Source: Citrobacter farmeri
GTDB lineage: Bacteria; Pseudomonadota; Gammaproteobacteria; Enterobacterales; Enterobacteriaceae
Assembly (NCBI RefSeq): GCF_019048065.1
Contig: NZ_CP077291.1
Coordinates: 558,001-622,000, forward strand
Reading direction: 5' to 3'
DNA length: 64,000 nt
Within the stretch, counting starts at the first letter, position 1, and the number at the start of each line of letters is the position of its first letter. A program made the position numbers and the translations under genes. Below are positions 8,885 to 17,022 of the stretch, piece after piece. The notes beneath the pieces were generated by a model that was not told where the DNA came from, did not search any database, and saw only the letters and a program-made list of their open reading frames with translations.

Positions 8885-10237
8885 ATGGCATTTGCGATGA
8901 AAGTAATCTCACAAGTTGAAGCGCAGCGTAAGATTCTGCAAGAAGCGGTCTCGACAGCGCTGGAGTTAGCCTCAGGCAAATCGGACGGGGCGGAAGTCGC
9001 CGTAAGCAAAACGACCGGCATCAGTGTCAGCACCCGTTATGGTGAAGTGGAGAATGTCGAATTCAATAGCGATGGTGCGTTGGGGATTACCGTCTACCAT
9101 CAGAACCGCAAAGGCAGCGCCTCGTCGACTGATTTAAGCCCTCAGGCGATTGCCCGTACCGTCCAGGCGGCGCTGGATATTGCGCGCTACACTTCGCCGG
9201 ACCCGTGTGCTGGCGTGGCCGATAAAGAATTGCTGGCCTTTGACGCGCCGGATCTGGACCTGTTCCACCCGGCTGACGTTTCTCCGGATGAAGCCATCGA
9301 ACTGGCGGCGCGTGCCGAACAGGCTTCTTTGCAGGCCGATAAACGTATCACCAATACGGAAGGCGGCAGCTTTAACAGCCACTATGGCATTAAAGTGTTT
9401 GGCAACAGCCACGGCATGTTGCAGGGCTATTGCTCCACCCGCCATTCGCTTTCCAGCTGCGTGATTGCCGAAGAAAACGGCGATATGGAGCGCGATTACG
9501 CCTATACGATTGGTCGTGCGATGGGCGATCTGCAAACGCCGGAATGGGTTGGCGCAGACTGCGCTCGCCGCACGTTATCCCGCCTGTCGCCGCGTAAACT
9601 CTCGACGATGAAAGCACCGGTAATTTTTGCCAACGAAGTGGCGACCGGGCTGTTTGGTCACCTGGTTGGTGCGATTGCAGGGGGCTCAGTGTATCGCAAA
9701 TCCACTTTCCTGCTGGATTCGTTGGGCAAACAAATTCTGCCTGAATGGCTGACCATTGAGGAGCATCCGCACCTGCTAAAAGGACTGGCCTCTTCACCGT
9801 TCGACAGTGAAGGTGTACGTACGCAACGTCGTGACATTGTGAAAGACGGTGTGCTGACCCAGTGGCTGCTAACCAACTACTCTGCCCGTAAGCTGGGGCT
9901 AAAAAGTACCGGTCATGCAGGCGGCATTCATAACTGGCGTATTGCCGGGCAGGGGCTGAGCTTTGAGCAGATGCTCAAGGAGATGGGCACCGGGCTGGTG
10001 GTCACCGAGCTGATGGGTCAGGGCGTGAGCGGCATCACTGGGGATTACTCCCGTGGTGCAGCCGGTTTCTGGGTTGAAAACGGGGAAATTCAATACCCTG
10101 TAAGCGAAATCACCATCGCCGGAAACTTAAAAGAGATGTGGCGCAATATTGTTACCATCGGTAACGATATTGAAACACGTAGCAATATACAGTGTGGTTC
10201 AGTTCTGTTGCCGGAGATGAAAATCGCCGGACAATAA
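8885..10237 (+). CDS. pmbA: Metalloprotease subunit PmbA (TldE)
   Basis: A 450-residue member of the TldD/PmbA family and the partner of TldD, which lies elsewhere. Together they form a cytoplasmic protease that matures microcin B17 and degrades the CcdA antitoxin. The sequence is almost identical to the E. coli protein, including [17 protein letters not shown] in the first half and [13 protein letters not shown] and [17 protein letters not shown] segments near the C terminus. PmbA lacks the HExxxH metal site of TldD, as expected. It is followed after 53 bp by cybC. Confidence 0.95.
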   Translation: MAFAMKVISQVEAQRKILQEAVSTALELASGKSDGAEVAVSKTTGISVSTRYGEVENVEFNSDGALGITVYHQNRKGSASSTDLSPQAIARTVQAALDIARYTSPDPCAGVADKELLAFDAPDLDLFHPADVSPDEAIELAARAEQASLQADKRITNTEGGSFNSHYGIKVFGNSHGMLQGYCSTRHSLSSCVIAEENGDMERDYAYTIGRAMGDLQTPEWVGADCARRTLSRLSPRKLSTMKAPVIFANEVATGLFGHLVGAIAGGSVYRKSTFLLDSLGKQILPEWLTIEEHPHLLKGLASSPFDSEGVRTQRRDIVKDGVLTQWLLTNYSARKLGLKSTGHAGGIHNWRIAGQGLSFEQMLKEMGTGLVVTELMGQGVSGITGDYSRGAAGFWVENGEIQYPVSEITIAGNLKEMWRNIVTIGNDIETRSNIQCGSVLLPEMKIAGQ

Positions 10238-10290
10238 TCCCGGATGGCGCGACCTGCCGCGCCAAAACAATAAAAAAGAGGAAGTGAGCA

Positions 10291-10680
10291 ATGCGTAAAA
10301 AACTACTGGCGATGCTGGCGGTCTCCACTCTGGTATTGAGTTCGGCAACGGCGTTCGCCGCCGAACTCGAAGACAATATGGAAACGCTGAACGATAACCT
10401 GAAGGTGATTGAAAAAGCGGATAACGCATCGCAGGTGACAGAGGCGTTAACCAAAATGCGCGCTGCCGCGCTGGATGCCCAGAAAGCGACGCCGCCGAAG
10501 TTGGAAAGCAAAGCGTCCGACAGCCCGGAAATGAAAGATTTTCGTCATGGTTTTGACGTCCTGGTCGGTCAGATCGACGGTGCGTTGAAGCTGGCAAATG
10601 AAGGGAAGGTCAAAGAAGCGCAGGCCGCAGCGGAAGAGTTCAAAACCACCCGCAACGCGTACCACAAGAAGTATCGTTAA
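10291..10680 (+). CDS. cybC: Soluble cytochrome b562 (intact)
   Basis: A 129-residue periplasmic four-helix-bundle haem protein. A signal peptide of about 23 residues ends in ATAFAA. In the mature chain the haem ligands are visible: Met7 in AELEDNM and His102 in RNAYHKKYR, with the RNAYH context typical of type-c-like b562. E. coli K-12 carries a truncated cybC, whereas this copy is complete. Its electron-transfer partner is unknown. It is the last backbone gene before the accessory block that ends at nrdG. Confidence 0.95.
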   Translation: MRKKLLAMLAVSTLVLSSATAFAAELEDNMETLNDNLKVIEKADNASQVTEALTKMRAAALDAQKATPPKLESKASDSPEMKDFRHGFDVLVGQIDGALKLANEGKVKEAQAAAEEFKTTRNAYHKKYR

Positions 10681-10689
10681 TGGCGTTTC

Positions 10690-10721
10690 TCCCCTGACGC
10701 CTTAAGCCGGGCTTCAGGGGA
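10690..10721. terminator. Hairpin downstream of cybC
   Basis: TCCCCTGA and TCAGGGGA form an 8-bp stem with a 16-nt loop just after the cybC stop. There is no strong T run, so this is a likely but not certain terminator. Confidence 0.5.
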
Positions 10722-10756
10722 AATAACCATCTTTTCAACCTGACTCTCCCGAAACA

Positions 10757-10781
10757 GGCCACCCTCTTTACAAGGGCGGCC
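10757..10781 (-). terminator. Hairpin downstream of the exported hydrolase gene
   Basis: GGCCACCCT and AGGGCGGCC pair with one internal mismatch, immediately after the stop of the leftward hydrolase gene. It faces the cybC hairpin at 10690 in a convergent gene junction. Confidence 0.45.
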
Positions 10782-10788
10782 TTATTCA

Positions 10789-11826
10789 TTATTTCAGATT
10801 CGCTTTGAAGAACGAGGTCAGCTTCCCGAACGGAATCAGATCGGTACGGTCATACAAATCGACATGACCCGCCCCGGGAACGACATACAACTCCTTCGGT
10901 TGAGCCGCACGTTTCCAGGCATCTTCGCTAAATTCTTTCGAGTGTGCCTGATCCCCGGTAATAAACAGCATCGGGCGCGGTGAAATCGTTTCTATATCGT
11001 TAAAGGGATAGAAATTCATAAACTTACCAATGCTGCTTAACAGCGGTTTGGTGGTCAGATCTTCTTTCTCACCCTGCGGGGTATAGCCGCCTCGCTCAGT
11101 ACGGTAGAAATCAAAGAACTCACGCTGAATGGCCGGCGTTGAGTCATCCAGCTTGTTAACGGTCCCTGGGATATACGCCTTCTCTGCGCCTTTAAATTCT
11201 GCAAATCGCTGCTCAATAGCCGATTTAATAAAGGCCAGACGCTGTTCTGGCGTCTGGGAATGGTTCAGGCCATTACGGAACGCCGAGCCCATGTCATACA
11301 TGCTGACAGTAGCAATCGCCTTCATACGCGGATCAATTTTGGCTGCACTGATTGCAAAGCTCCCGCTGCCGCAGATACCCAGTACGCCGATTTTCTCGGG
11401 GTCAACATACGGCTGCGTACTGAGGTAATCGACCGCCGCGCTGAAGTCATCTGCATAAATTTCCGGTGAAACCAGATGTCCCGGCTTGCCTTCACTTTCC
11501 CCCCAAAAGGAGAGGTCAATCGCCAGCGTCACAAAACCCTGCTCAGCCAGTTTTTGCGCATACAGATTCGAGCTCTGCTCTTTGACCGCGCCCATCGGAT
11601 GTCCGACGACAATTGCCGGGTTTTTCGCATTCTGATTCAGCGTCTTTGGAATAAACAAATTTCCCACGACGTTCATCTGGTACTGATTCTTAAACGTGAC
11701 CTTTTGCTGGGTAACGTTATCGCTTTTATAGAAGTTGTCCGCGCCTTTTGACATATCTGCCGCGGTGGCGGCGAATGAGCTGATTAACAGCCCCAGCGCC
11801 AGGGTCATATTTTTCATGAGTTTCAT
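10789..11826 (-). CDS. Exported alpha/beta hydrolase, dienelactone-hydrolase-like
   Basis: A 345-residue protein with a signal peptide of about 23 residues (ending SSFAATAAD), so it is probably periplasmic. An alpha/beta-hydrolase fold is visible: the HPMGAVKEQ oxyanion region near residue 76, a nucleophile elbow GICGSGS near residue 150, an acid in FITGDQAHS, and a histidine in GAGHVDLYD. The elbow resembles the GxCxGG of dienelactone hydrolases, so the nucleophile may be Cys rather than Ser. The substrate is unknown. The gene lies 3 bp downstream of the MFS gene on the same strand, and a LysR regulator is divergent to both. Confidence 0.8.
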   Translation of the reverse strand: MKLMKNMTLALGLLISSFAATAADMSKGADNFYKSDNVTQQKVTFKNQYQMNVVGNLFIPKTLNQNAKNPAIVVGHPMGAVKEQSSNLYAQKLAEQGFVTLAIDLSFWGESEGKPGHLVSPEIYADDFSAAVDYLSTQPYVDPEKIGVLGICGSGSFAISAAKIDPRMKAIATVSMYDMGSAFRNGLNHSQTPEQRLAFIKSAIEQRFAEFKGAEKAYIPGTVNKLDDSTPAIQREFFDFYRTERGGYTPQGEKEDLTTKPLLSSIGKFMNFYPFNDIETISPRPMLFITGDQAHSKEFSEDAWKRAAQPKELYVVPGAGHVDLYDRTDLIPFGKLTSFFKANLK

Positions 11827-11829
11827 CCT

Positions 11830-13023
11830 CTAGTGTGCGTGGTGTGTTTTACGTGATGTCAGAATGGTCATTCCTGTTGCGGCGAGGAGCAGCCCACCGC
11901 TCAGAGCAAAAGTGCTCTGCCAGCCGGTGTAGTCAAATGCCAGGCCGCCAAGCGTTGAACCCAGGGCGATAGAAAGCTGGATCACCGCGACCATCAGTCC
12001 GCCGCCTGTCTCGGCATCATCCGGCAACGTGTGTGCTATCCAGGTCCACCATCCTGTTGGCGCTGCAGTTGCCATCAGCCCCCATAACCCCAGTAGTGGC
12101 GCAACCATCCACACGTTGTGGCCCGTCAGTATCAGCACTGCGGTGATAGCCGCCATCAGTAAAGGGATGGCGGCAAGCGTCGAGTACAGGCTCGCTCTCA
12201 AAAAGGTGCTAATTATCAACGTGCCAATAAAGCCCGCTACGCCAATAGTCAGTAAAATCAGGGACAAGGCGCGAATATCCACCTGGGTGACGGTTTCAAG
12301 AAACGGGCGAACGTAGGTGAATAGCGAGAACTGCCCCATGAAGAACAGCCCACAGGCAAAGAGGCCAACCGCAACAGCGGGACGTGAGATCAGACGAATA
12401 ACAGAACCGCCAGCGCCTGTGTTTTTGTCGGCCGTCATCGTGGGCAAGCTAAAGCACTGCCAGATGAAGGCCACGATAGCGACCGGAACAAGGCAGAAGA
12501 AAGCGCCACGCCAGCCAATCACGGCGCCAAGATAACTACCGAGTGGCGCCGCGACGACGGTTGCCAGGGCGTTTCCGCCGTTGAAAATAGCTAATGCGCG
12601 AGAAACCATGTGTTGTGGCACCAGGCGAAGCGCTGTGGCCGCAGACATCGACCAGAACCCGCCAATCGCAATACCAATCAAGGCGCGACCCGCCATATAA
12701 ATCAGGTAGCTGGAGGCCAGCGCGACAATCGTTGCCGATAACGCCATTAGCGCCGTCATGCCCAGCAGCAGATATTTTCGATTCAGATCCCCGGCCAGTG
12801 TGGAAAGCGACAAGCTGGTCAACACTGCCAGCGCGCCGGAAATGGCAACACCCTGTCCGGCCAATCCTTCACTCACCCCTAAATCAGTAGCGATGGGAGT
12901 CAGCAGGCTGACTGGCATAAACTCCGATGCGATAAGGACAAAGACGCACAACGTCATCGCAAATACACCGCTCCAGTAGGTGTGTTCTTTAAAAGGTGTT
13001 GTTTCGCGGGTGAGTGTGGGCAT
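11830..13023 (-). CDS. MFS transporter, AraJ/SotB-type sugar or drug efflux family
   Basis: A 397-residue permease with 12 predicted membrane helices. The start at MPTLTRET is chosen because an AGAGG ribosome binding site precedes it; an in-frame ATG 14 codons upstream is less likely. The segment FVLIASEFMPVSLLTPIATDLGVSEG at the end of helix 1 is typical of the AraJ/SotB/YdhP exporter branch, as is GRALIGIAIGGFWSM in helix 4. It probably exports a small compound by proton antiport. It is the first gene of a two-gene unit with the exported hydrolase and is divergent from the LysR regulator. Confidence 0.85.
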   Translation of the reverse strand: MPTLTRETTPFKEHTYWSGVFAMTLCVFVLIASEFMPVSLLTPIATDLGVSEGLAGQGVAISGALAVLTSLSLSTLAGDLNRKYLLLGMTALMALSATIVALASSYLIYMAGRALIGIAIGGFWSMSAATALRLVPQHMVSRALAIFNGGNALATVVAAPLGSYLGAVIGWRGAFFCLVPVAIVAFIWQCFSLPTMTADKNTGAGGSVIRLISRPAVAVGLFACGLFFMGQFSLFTYVRPFLETVTQVDIRALSLILLTIGVAGFIGTLIISTFLRASLYSTLAAIPLLMAAITAVLILTGHNVWMVAPLLGLWGLMATAAPTGWWTWIAHTLPDDAETGGGLMVAVIQLSIALGSTLGGLAFDYTGWQSTFALSGGLLLAATGMTILTSRKTHHAH

Positions 13024-13232
13024 TAATGGCAACCTCTGAATATTGCCCCTCCGAAATTCAGGCAAGCCGGGGCCGGACGCTATTCACGGGAATAACGACA
13101 AAAGTGCATAAAAAAACATGCAGTTCACGATGATCTCTTGCGGAAAGTTTTACACGACAGGGGTAAGTTGACTAGCTAATGAATACTTAATAGGCTTATA
13201 AGATTAGCTTATTAATCGGGAAAGCCTGGCAG
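13024..13232. promoter_or_regulatory. Divergent control region between the MFS and LysR genes
   Basis: This 209-bp AT-rich gap separates the two divergent genes. Near 13183-13217 it holds an imperfect dyad built of TTAATAGGCTTATAAG and TTAGCTTATTAA. This is the expected place for LysR binding, but no site can be fixed without comparison. Confidence 0.4.
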
Positions 13233-14150
13233 ATGAAACGCAATCTCAATGACCTGCTCTATTTCGTCACCGTTGCCCGCGAAGGGAGTTTTACCCGCGC
13301 GGCGGCACATCTTGGTGTCACACAGCCGGCTCTTAGCCAGGCGATTTCCGCTCTTGAGAATCGCCTGAAAATTCGACTCCTCACCCGCACCACCCGCAGC
13401 GTGTCACCCACCGCTGCTGGAGAGCGGTTGTTGCACTCCATCGGCAACCGCATTGATGAGATTGAAGCCGAACTGGATATGCTCACTGAGCTGCGAGACA
13501 AACCCGCCGGTACGGTACGCATCACCTGCGGGCCGAACGTTTTGCGCACCACGCTGTTACCTAAGCTGACGCCACTGTTGCGTGAATATCCTGATATTCA
13601 CATCGAGTTCGACGCCAACCACGGTTTCCGCGATATTGTCGCCGACCGTTTCGACGCCGGAGTGCGGCTGGGCGACACGATTGATAAAGACATGATAGCC
13701 ATACCGATTGGACCAGAACTCCGTATGGCGGCCGCAGCCTCACCAGATTATTTTTCACGTTATCCCATTCCACAAACCCCCCATGAACTGACGCAACACT
13801 GCTGTATAAATCAGAGAATGGTGAGATCGGGAGGGCTGTATGTCTGGGATTTTGATCAGGACGGCGGCGACTTGAATGTGCGGGTGAACGGGCAAGTGAC
13901 GTTCAACACTTCAGAACACATTGTCTATGCTGCGCTGGAGGGGATGGGTATTGCGTTTTTACCGGAGGAAGAGTTCGGTGAGCATATTGAGAAAGGTCGA
14001 TTAATTCGTGTGCTTGAACCCTGGTGTAAGCCTTTTCCTGGATATTATTTGTATTATCCCAGCCGCAAACAAGTCTCTCCCGCGTTTTCACTGGTAATAG
14101 ATGCTCTACGCGTTAATCGTAAGCGTCCATCCGTAGAGAAGAAAAAGTGA
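13233..14150 (+). CDS. LysR-family transcriptional regulator
   Basis: A 305-residue regulator. The N-terminal winged helix-turn-helix covers residues 1-60 (DLLYFVTVAREGSFTRAAA and VTQPALSQAISALE), followed by a substrate-binding-like effector domain. The C terminus is very basic (KRPSVEKKK). It is divergent from the MFS/hydrolase pair, the classic arrangement for a LysR protein controlling its neighbour. It resembles the AaeR/DsdC-unrelated group that regulates efflux pumps. The inducer is unknown. Confidence 0.88.
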   Translation: MKRNLNDLLYFVTVAREGSFTRAAAHLGVTQPALSQAISALENRLKIRLLTRTTRSVSPTAAGERLLHSIGNRIDEIEAELDMLTELRDKPAGTVRITCGPNVLRTTLLPKLTPLLREYPDIHIEFDANHGFRDIVADRFDAGVRLGDTIDKDMIAIPIGPELRMAAAASPDYFSRYPIPQTPHELTQHCCINQRMVRSGGLYVWDFDQDGGDLNVRVNGQVTFNTSEHIVYAALEGMGIAFLPEEEFGEHIEKGRLIRVLEPWCKPFPGYYLYYPSRKQVSPAFSLVIDALRVNRKRPSVEKKK

Positions 14151-14306
14151 TTCAGCAAAACCTGCCTGTCGCATTGATATAATCCGGATGGCCGTAATAT
14201 ATTTTTATGCCTTTATCTTTCCGCTGGTCGTTCGACGCTGTCTGCGACATGTAGATCTGGCAGCGTCGGATAAGAAAAGGGCGGGTATGTAATTTCGCTT
14301 TGATGA
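14151..14306. other. Intergenic stretch with an inverted repeat
   Basis: No gene is seen here. CGACGCTG at 14233 and CAGCGTCG at 14261 form an 8-bp inverted repeat with a 20-nt loop. It lies between the converging LysR and ClbS-like genes and may act as a weak terminator. Confidence 0.4.
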
Positions 14307-14825
14307 TTACTTTAAGCTGATATTTTTATTTTTCGCCCACTTTCTTAATCTTCCATTCGCATTGGCGTAAGGCGAAGAGGTGTTAAATGAGATCATTCGT
14401 CCCATCGTCCATTTTGTGTACCACGGTTTTCCATATAAAACATCATCAGTACGTTCATTGATAAGCTGCACAATTTCATTTTTTACAGTCTGCAATTCAG
14501 CGATTAGCGAGTCATAGCTTAACGCGCTGTAATCCTGGTAAAATTTTTGAGCCAGGAGGCCAAGCTGGTTCCATTTATAGCCTGTTTCCGGAAAATCGAC
14601 CGACTGGCCTTTCGCATCAAAAGTGATCCACTTTACAACCAGAGAATTCCAGCCAAGTAGATACGAAACAAGATCACGAACACTCATCTCCGTTCCTTTG
14701 GCGTGACCTTCCATTGAGTCATCGGAAGTCATTTCGCACGGGATCGAATTAAGGTAATGAATTAATTTACTGAAATTTTTATCAATAGCTAAAAGTAATT
14801 CGGCTTTTGTTTGAGGCACACTCAT
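14307..14825 (-). CDS. ClbS/DfsB-family four-helix protein (colibactin self-protection family)
   Basis: A 172-residue protein with the marks of the ClbS/DfsB family: SMEGHAKGTEMSV near residue 37, LVSYLLGWNSLVVKW, DFPETGYKWNQLG, YGKPWYTKWT and the C-terminal MISFNTSSPYANANGRLRKW. ClbS of colibactin producers opens the DNA-alkylating cyclopropane of colibactin. The start MSVPQTK is preceded by GAGAGGGAATTCC. No colibactin biosynthesis genes are in the window, so this is an orphan copy that could give resistance or have another role. Base composition is more AT-rich than the flanks, suggesting transfer. Confidence 0.85.
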   Translation of the reverse strand: MSVPQTKAELLLAIDKNFSKLIHYLNSIPCEMTSDDSMEGHAKGTEMSVRDLVSYLLGWNSLVVKWITFDAKGQSVDFPETGYKWNQLGLLAQKFYQDYSALSYDSLIAELQTVKNEIVQLINERTDDVLYGKPWYTKWTMGRMISFNTSSPYANANGRLRKWAKNKNISLK

Positions 14826-15029
14826 AAGGAATTCCCTCTCATTTAAAAAATAACACCCTAATGGAACGGTGTGGGGTTTTAACATCGGTCAGCGTATTTA
14901 CTCTCCCCTTGCGCCATGTTCGCAAGGATTCGTCATAACTCTTTTCGATAATACAGCGCAAAAGCGCGTTCTGCTCACAGTTTCAGACTTTCTTCTCTGC
15001 TGGCGTCGCCACGAAACACCCTCAATATC

Positions 15030-15045
15030 TGTGAATAAAATCACA
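15030..15045. promoter_or_regulatory. CRP site upstream of the amino-sugar-acid cluster
   Basis: TGTGAATAAAATCACA is a perfect TGTGA-N6-TCACA match. It lies 170-186 bp before the first gene of the cluster and points to catabolite control. Confidence 0.8.
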
Positions 15046-15109
15046 TTTTCCCAGAGATTAATCATCAAAACCGCCTTTTCTGTGGAACAGATCACTATTG
15101 CCACTCGCC

Positions 15110-15129
15110 TTTCCACTTCGAAGTGGAAA
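15110..15129. promoter_or_regulatory. 20-bp perfect palindrome, candidate operator of the PRD activator
   Basis: TTTCCACTTCGAAGTGGAAA is self-complementary over all 20 bases. It is placed about 90 bp before the first gene of the cluster and about 70 bp after the CRP site. The cluster's regulator has a DNA-binding HTH rather than an RNA-binding domain, so a DNA palindrome is the expected target. Confidence 0.6.
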
Positions 15130-15215
15130 ACAACTCGCTACAAACTTTTTACCCCCACCGCTAGTTTTAACTCAGAACCATTAACGGGGTAAGACGAGTG
15201 AATAACGGAGCAGTC

Positions 15216-15536
15216 ATGAACGACATGGGGGAACAGGTGGCGCAGATTGGTGAACTGGCCGATCGCATGCTGGCGCAAGTGTATGCCTTGCTGCGTGAAC
15301 ATCACATCATTCCCAACGCCGTACAGGAACAAATGCTGACGTCTCACGTTCGCGCCATGGCGCACCGGTCGGTGACCGGAGAGCCTTTGCCGGAAGTGGA
15401 AGCCAGTTTGTTTGATGAAATTTCAGCCGATTCAATGGCGCTTGCCCGCGACGTGGTCGCAGCGTTTGGCAACCTTCCCGAGGAAGAGGCCTGGCTGCTG
15501 TCCGTCCACTTTGAAGTCGCGAAAGACAACCTTTAA
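15216..15536 (+). CDS. Small PRD-domain protein (EF_0829/AHA_3910-like)
   Basis: A 106-residue cytoplasmic protein that consists of little more than one PTS-regulation (PRD) domain, recognised by its helical pattern and conserved histidine regions (SHVRAMAHRSVTGE and LLSVHFEVAKDN). The start ATG at 15216 has GGAG five bases upstream; a GTG 18 bases earlier is the alternative. It opens a tight cluster seen in Enterococcus and Aeromonas (family names recalled from TIGRFAM, not searched). It has no DNA-binding part, so it may be a phosphorylatable accessory to the cluster's regulator or transporter. Confidence 0.75.
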   Translation: MNDMGEQVAQIGELADRMLAQVYALLREHHIIPNAVQEQMLTSHVRAMAHRSVTGEPLPEVEASLFDEISADSMALARDVVAAFGNLPEEEAWLLSVHFEVAKDNL

Positions 15537-15547
15537 GGAGCAACAAC

Positions 15548-15910
15548 ATGGAACAGATTACAGTCGTGATTGGCGATCGTCTGGGTAAAGGCCAGAAAGT
15601 GGCGGCAGGCGTCGAGAAAGCCGGTGGGCGTGCGGTAGTGGTACCGGGCGTCGCTGCGGATATGAAACTGGGAGACGTGATGAAAGCGGAAAACGCCACG
15701 TTCGGCATCTCCTTTTGCGGTAGCGGTGGCGCGGGCGCTATCACCGCACAGAACAAATACGGCTACAAAGCCAAATACGGGATGCGCTCTGTGGATGAAG
15801 GCGTAACGGCGATTAACGAAGGCTGCAACGTGCTGGGATTCGGCTTTATGGATAAAGAAGAGCTTGGCGAGCGTCTGGTTCAGGCGTGGCAGAAAAAATA
15901 CGGCGCCTGA
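15548..15910 (+). CDS. Glycine-rich SFCGS-family protein (DUF2620), possible transport component
   Basis: A 120-residue soluble protein with the family motif SFCGSGGAGA around residues 56-65 and an N-terminal VVIGDRLGKGQKVAAG segment. The single cysteine in a glycine-rich loop recalls the phosphorylated cysteine loop of PTS EIIB proteins, but no homology to EIIB can be claimed from sequence alone. The gene starts 11 bp after the PRD gene and 2 bp before the DUF4312 gene. Its constant position next to two membrane proteins suggests a transporter subunit. The function is unknown. Confidence 0.8.
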   Translation: MEQITVVIGDRLGKGQKVAAGVEKAGGRAVVVPGVAADMKLGDVMKAENATFGISFCGSGGAGAITAQNKYGYKAKYGMRSVDEGVTAINEGCNVLGFGFMDKEELGERLVQAWQKKYGA

Positions 15911-15912
15911 GT

Positions 15913-16212
15913 ATGAAAGAACAATTCACCACAACGGTGAGAGTCACCGGTAAAGGCGAAGCCAAAGCGCGCGCCTTTGCCGATGCCCTGAACCACGTTC
16001 AGGCCGCGGTCATGAAGGCATCGCCGCATATTTTACTGCGTATTGAGCCACAGGATGTGCAGGTTGTTCAAGCGCGTGAAGCGGTGCGCAAAGAAGCGTT
16101 TTTGTTCTTCTTTCTGCGCCGGGAACGACGCACTTACAGCGTGGAGCTGGATGTGACCGTCAACGTGACAGCCATCAATCTGGACAAGGTGGATTTTGTC
16201 TCGCAACGCTGA
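15913..16212 (+). CDS. DUF4312 family protein
   Basis: A 99-residue soluble protein. It has an N-terminal TTTVRVTGKGEAKARAFADAL segment, a basic middle (FFFLRRERRTYSVE) and a C-terminal beta-rich part (VDVTVNVTAINLDKVDF-like). The ATG at 15913 is chosen because it lies just after the stop of the preceding gene; an earlier in-frame start would overlap that gene. There are no membrane segments. It always accompanies DUF4310 and DUF4311 as far as I recall, so it is probably a cytoplasmic part of the same transporter. The function is not known. Confidence 0.8.
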   Translation: MKEQFTTTVRVTGKGEAKARAFADALNHVQAAVMKASPHILLRIEPQDVQVVQAREAVRKEAFLFFFLRRERRTYSVELDVTVNVTAINLDKVDFVSQR

Positions 16213-16234
16213 TTCTTATTAAGAAGGCATAATT

Positions 16235-17011
16235 ATGTTCCTGATAATTTTAATAAAATCGCTCATCATCGGTGCCCTCGTCGGCGTGGGTGTGGGGGCC
16301 GGGGCTGCACGCATGTTTCATGCGCCTACCACACAGGGAATGGGGGCGTTTCGAACTCTGGGGGAACTGAACTCCTGTGAAGGGGATCCGGCTTCTCACT
16401 TCTCGTTTGGTCTGGGCTTTTTCTTCAACGCCTGGGCCTCATCCGTTGCGGCGGGTTCGTTCACACAGGACGTGGATCACCGCATTATTCCTAACTGGGG
16501 CGCGGCAGCGCTGATGATCAAAAACCGCAATGTCGGTGAAACGCTGCATGACCCGAAAAAGATGGCCATTGCCTGCGGCATCATCGGCATGATCGTCGTG
16601 ACCTTCCTGAACCTCACGGCCTCTTCCGTACCGGAAGCGTTGCAGGTGACCGCCGTTAAGGTGCTGGTTCCTGCGGCAAACCTGCTGGTTAACACCGTGA
16701 TGCCCGTGATCTTCTGGCTGGCGGCAATTGATGCCGGTAAGAAATCAGGCTTCTGGGCAACCGTTTTCGGCGGCGCAGCGCAGTTGATCATGGGTAACGC
16801 CGTTCCGGGCCTGGTGCTGGGCATCCTGATCGGTAAAGGCGTTGAAGAGAGCGGCTGGAACCATGTGACCAAAGTGATGATGGCGGCGATTGTTCTGCTG
16901 TTTGTCCTGAGCGGCTTCTTCCGTGGTTTCGACATGAAGATGATCGAATCCTTCCACATGACCGTGCCGAACTGGCTCGAACTGATCCACAACTCGCTTA
17001 GCGGCAAATAA
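16235..17011 (+). CDS. DUF4311 integral membrane protein, putative transporter subunit
   Basis: A 258-residue protein with about six to seven hydrophobic segments. It opens with a glycine-rich helix (IIGALVGVGVGAGAARMF), followed by a polar loop with LGELNSCEGDPASHFSFG. Later helices include IIGMIVVTFLNLTASSV and AQLIMGNAVPGLVLGILIG. The C-terminal tail is cytoplasmic or periplasmic and ends in LIHNSLSGK. It is paired with the DUF4310 protein 11 bp downstream, so the two may form the membrane channel for the cluster's substrate. No known transporter family is recognisable by eye. Confidence 0.8.
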   Translation: MFLIILIKSLIIGALVGVGVGAGAARMFHAPTTQGMGAFRTLGELNSCEGDPASHFSFGLGFFFNAWASSVAAGSFTQDVDHRIIPNWGAAALMIKNRNVGETLHDPKKMAIACGIIGMIVVTFLNLTASSVPEALQVTAVKVLVPAANLLVNTVMPVIFWLAAIDAGKKSGFWATVFGGAAQLIMGNAVPGLVLGILIGKGVEESGWNHVTKVMMAAIVLLFVLSGFFRGFDMKMIESFHMTVPNWLELIHNSLSGK

Positions 17012-17022
17012 CGGAGGCCACA

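Larger units (their letters stand above)
14826..15215. promoter_or_regulatory. Control region of the amino-sugar-acid cluster
   Basis: This 390-bp gap lies between the leftward ClbS-like gene and the rightward nine-gene cluster. It contains a perfect CRP site (15030), a weaker CRP-like element TGTGGAACAGATCACT (15081) and a perfect 20-bp palindrome (15110). No convincing sigma-54 element was found. No further gene is visible. Confidence 0.7.

Noticed and set aside
15081..15096. TGTGGAACAGATCACT as a second CRP site for the amino-sugar cluster.
   Set aside because: Two mismatches in the core make it too weak to list as a feature; it is mentioned only within the control region.
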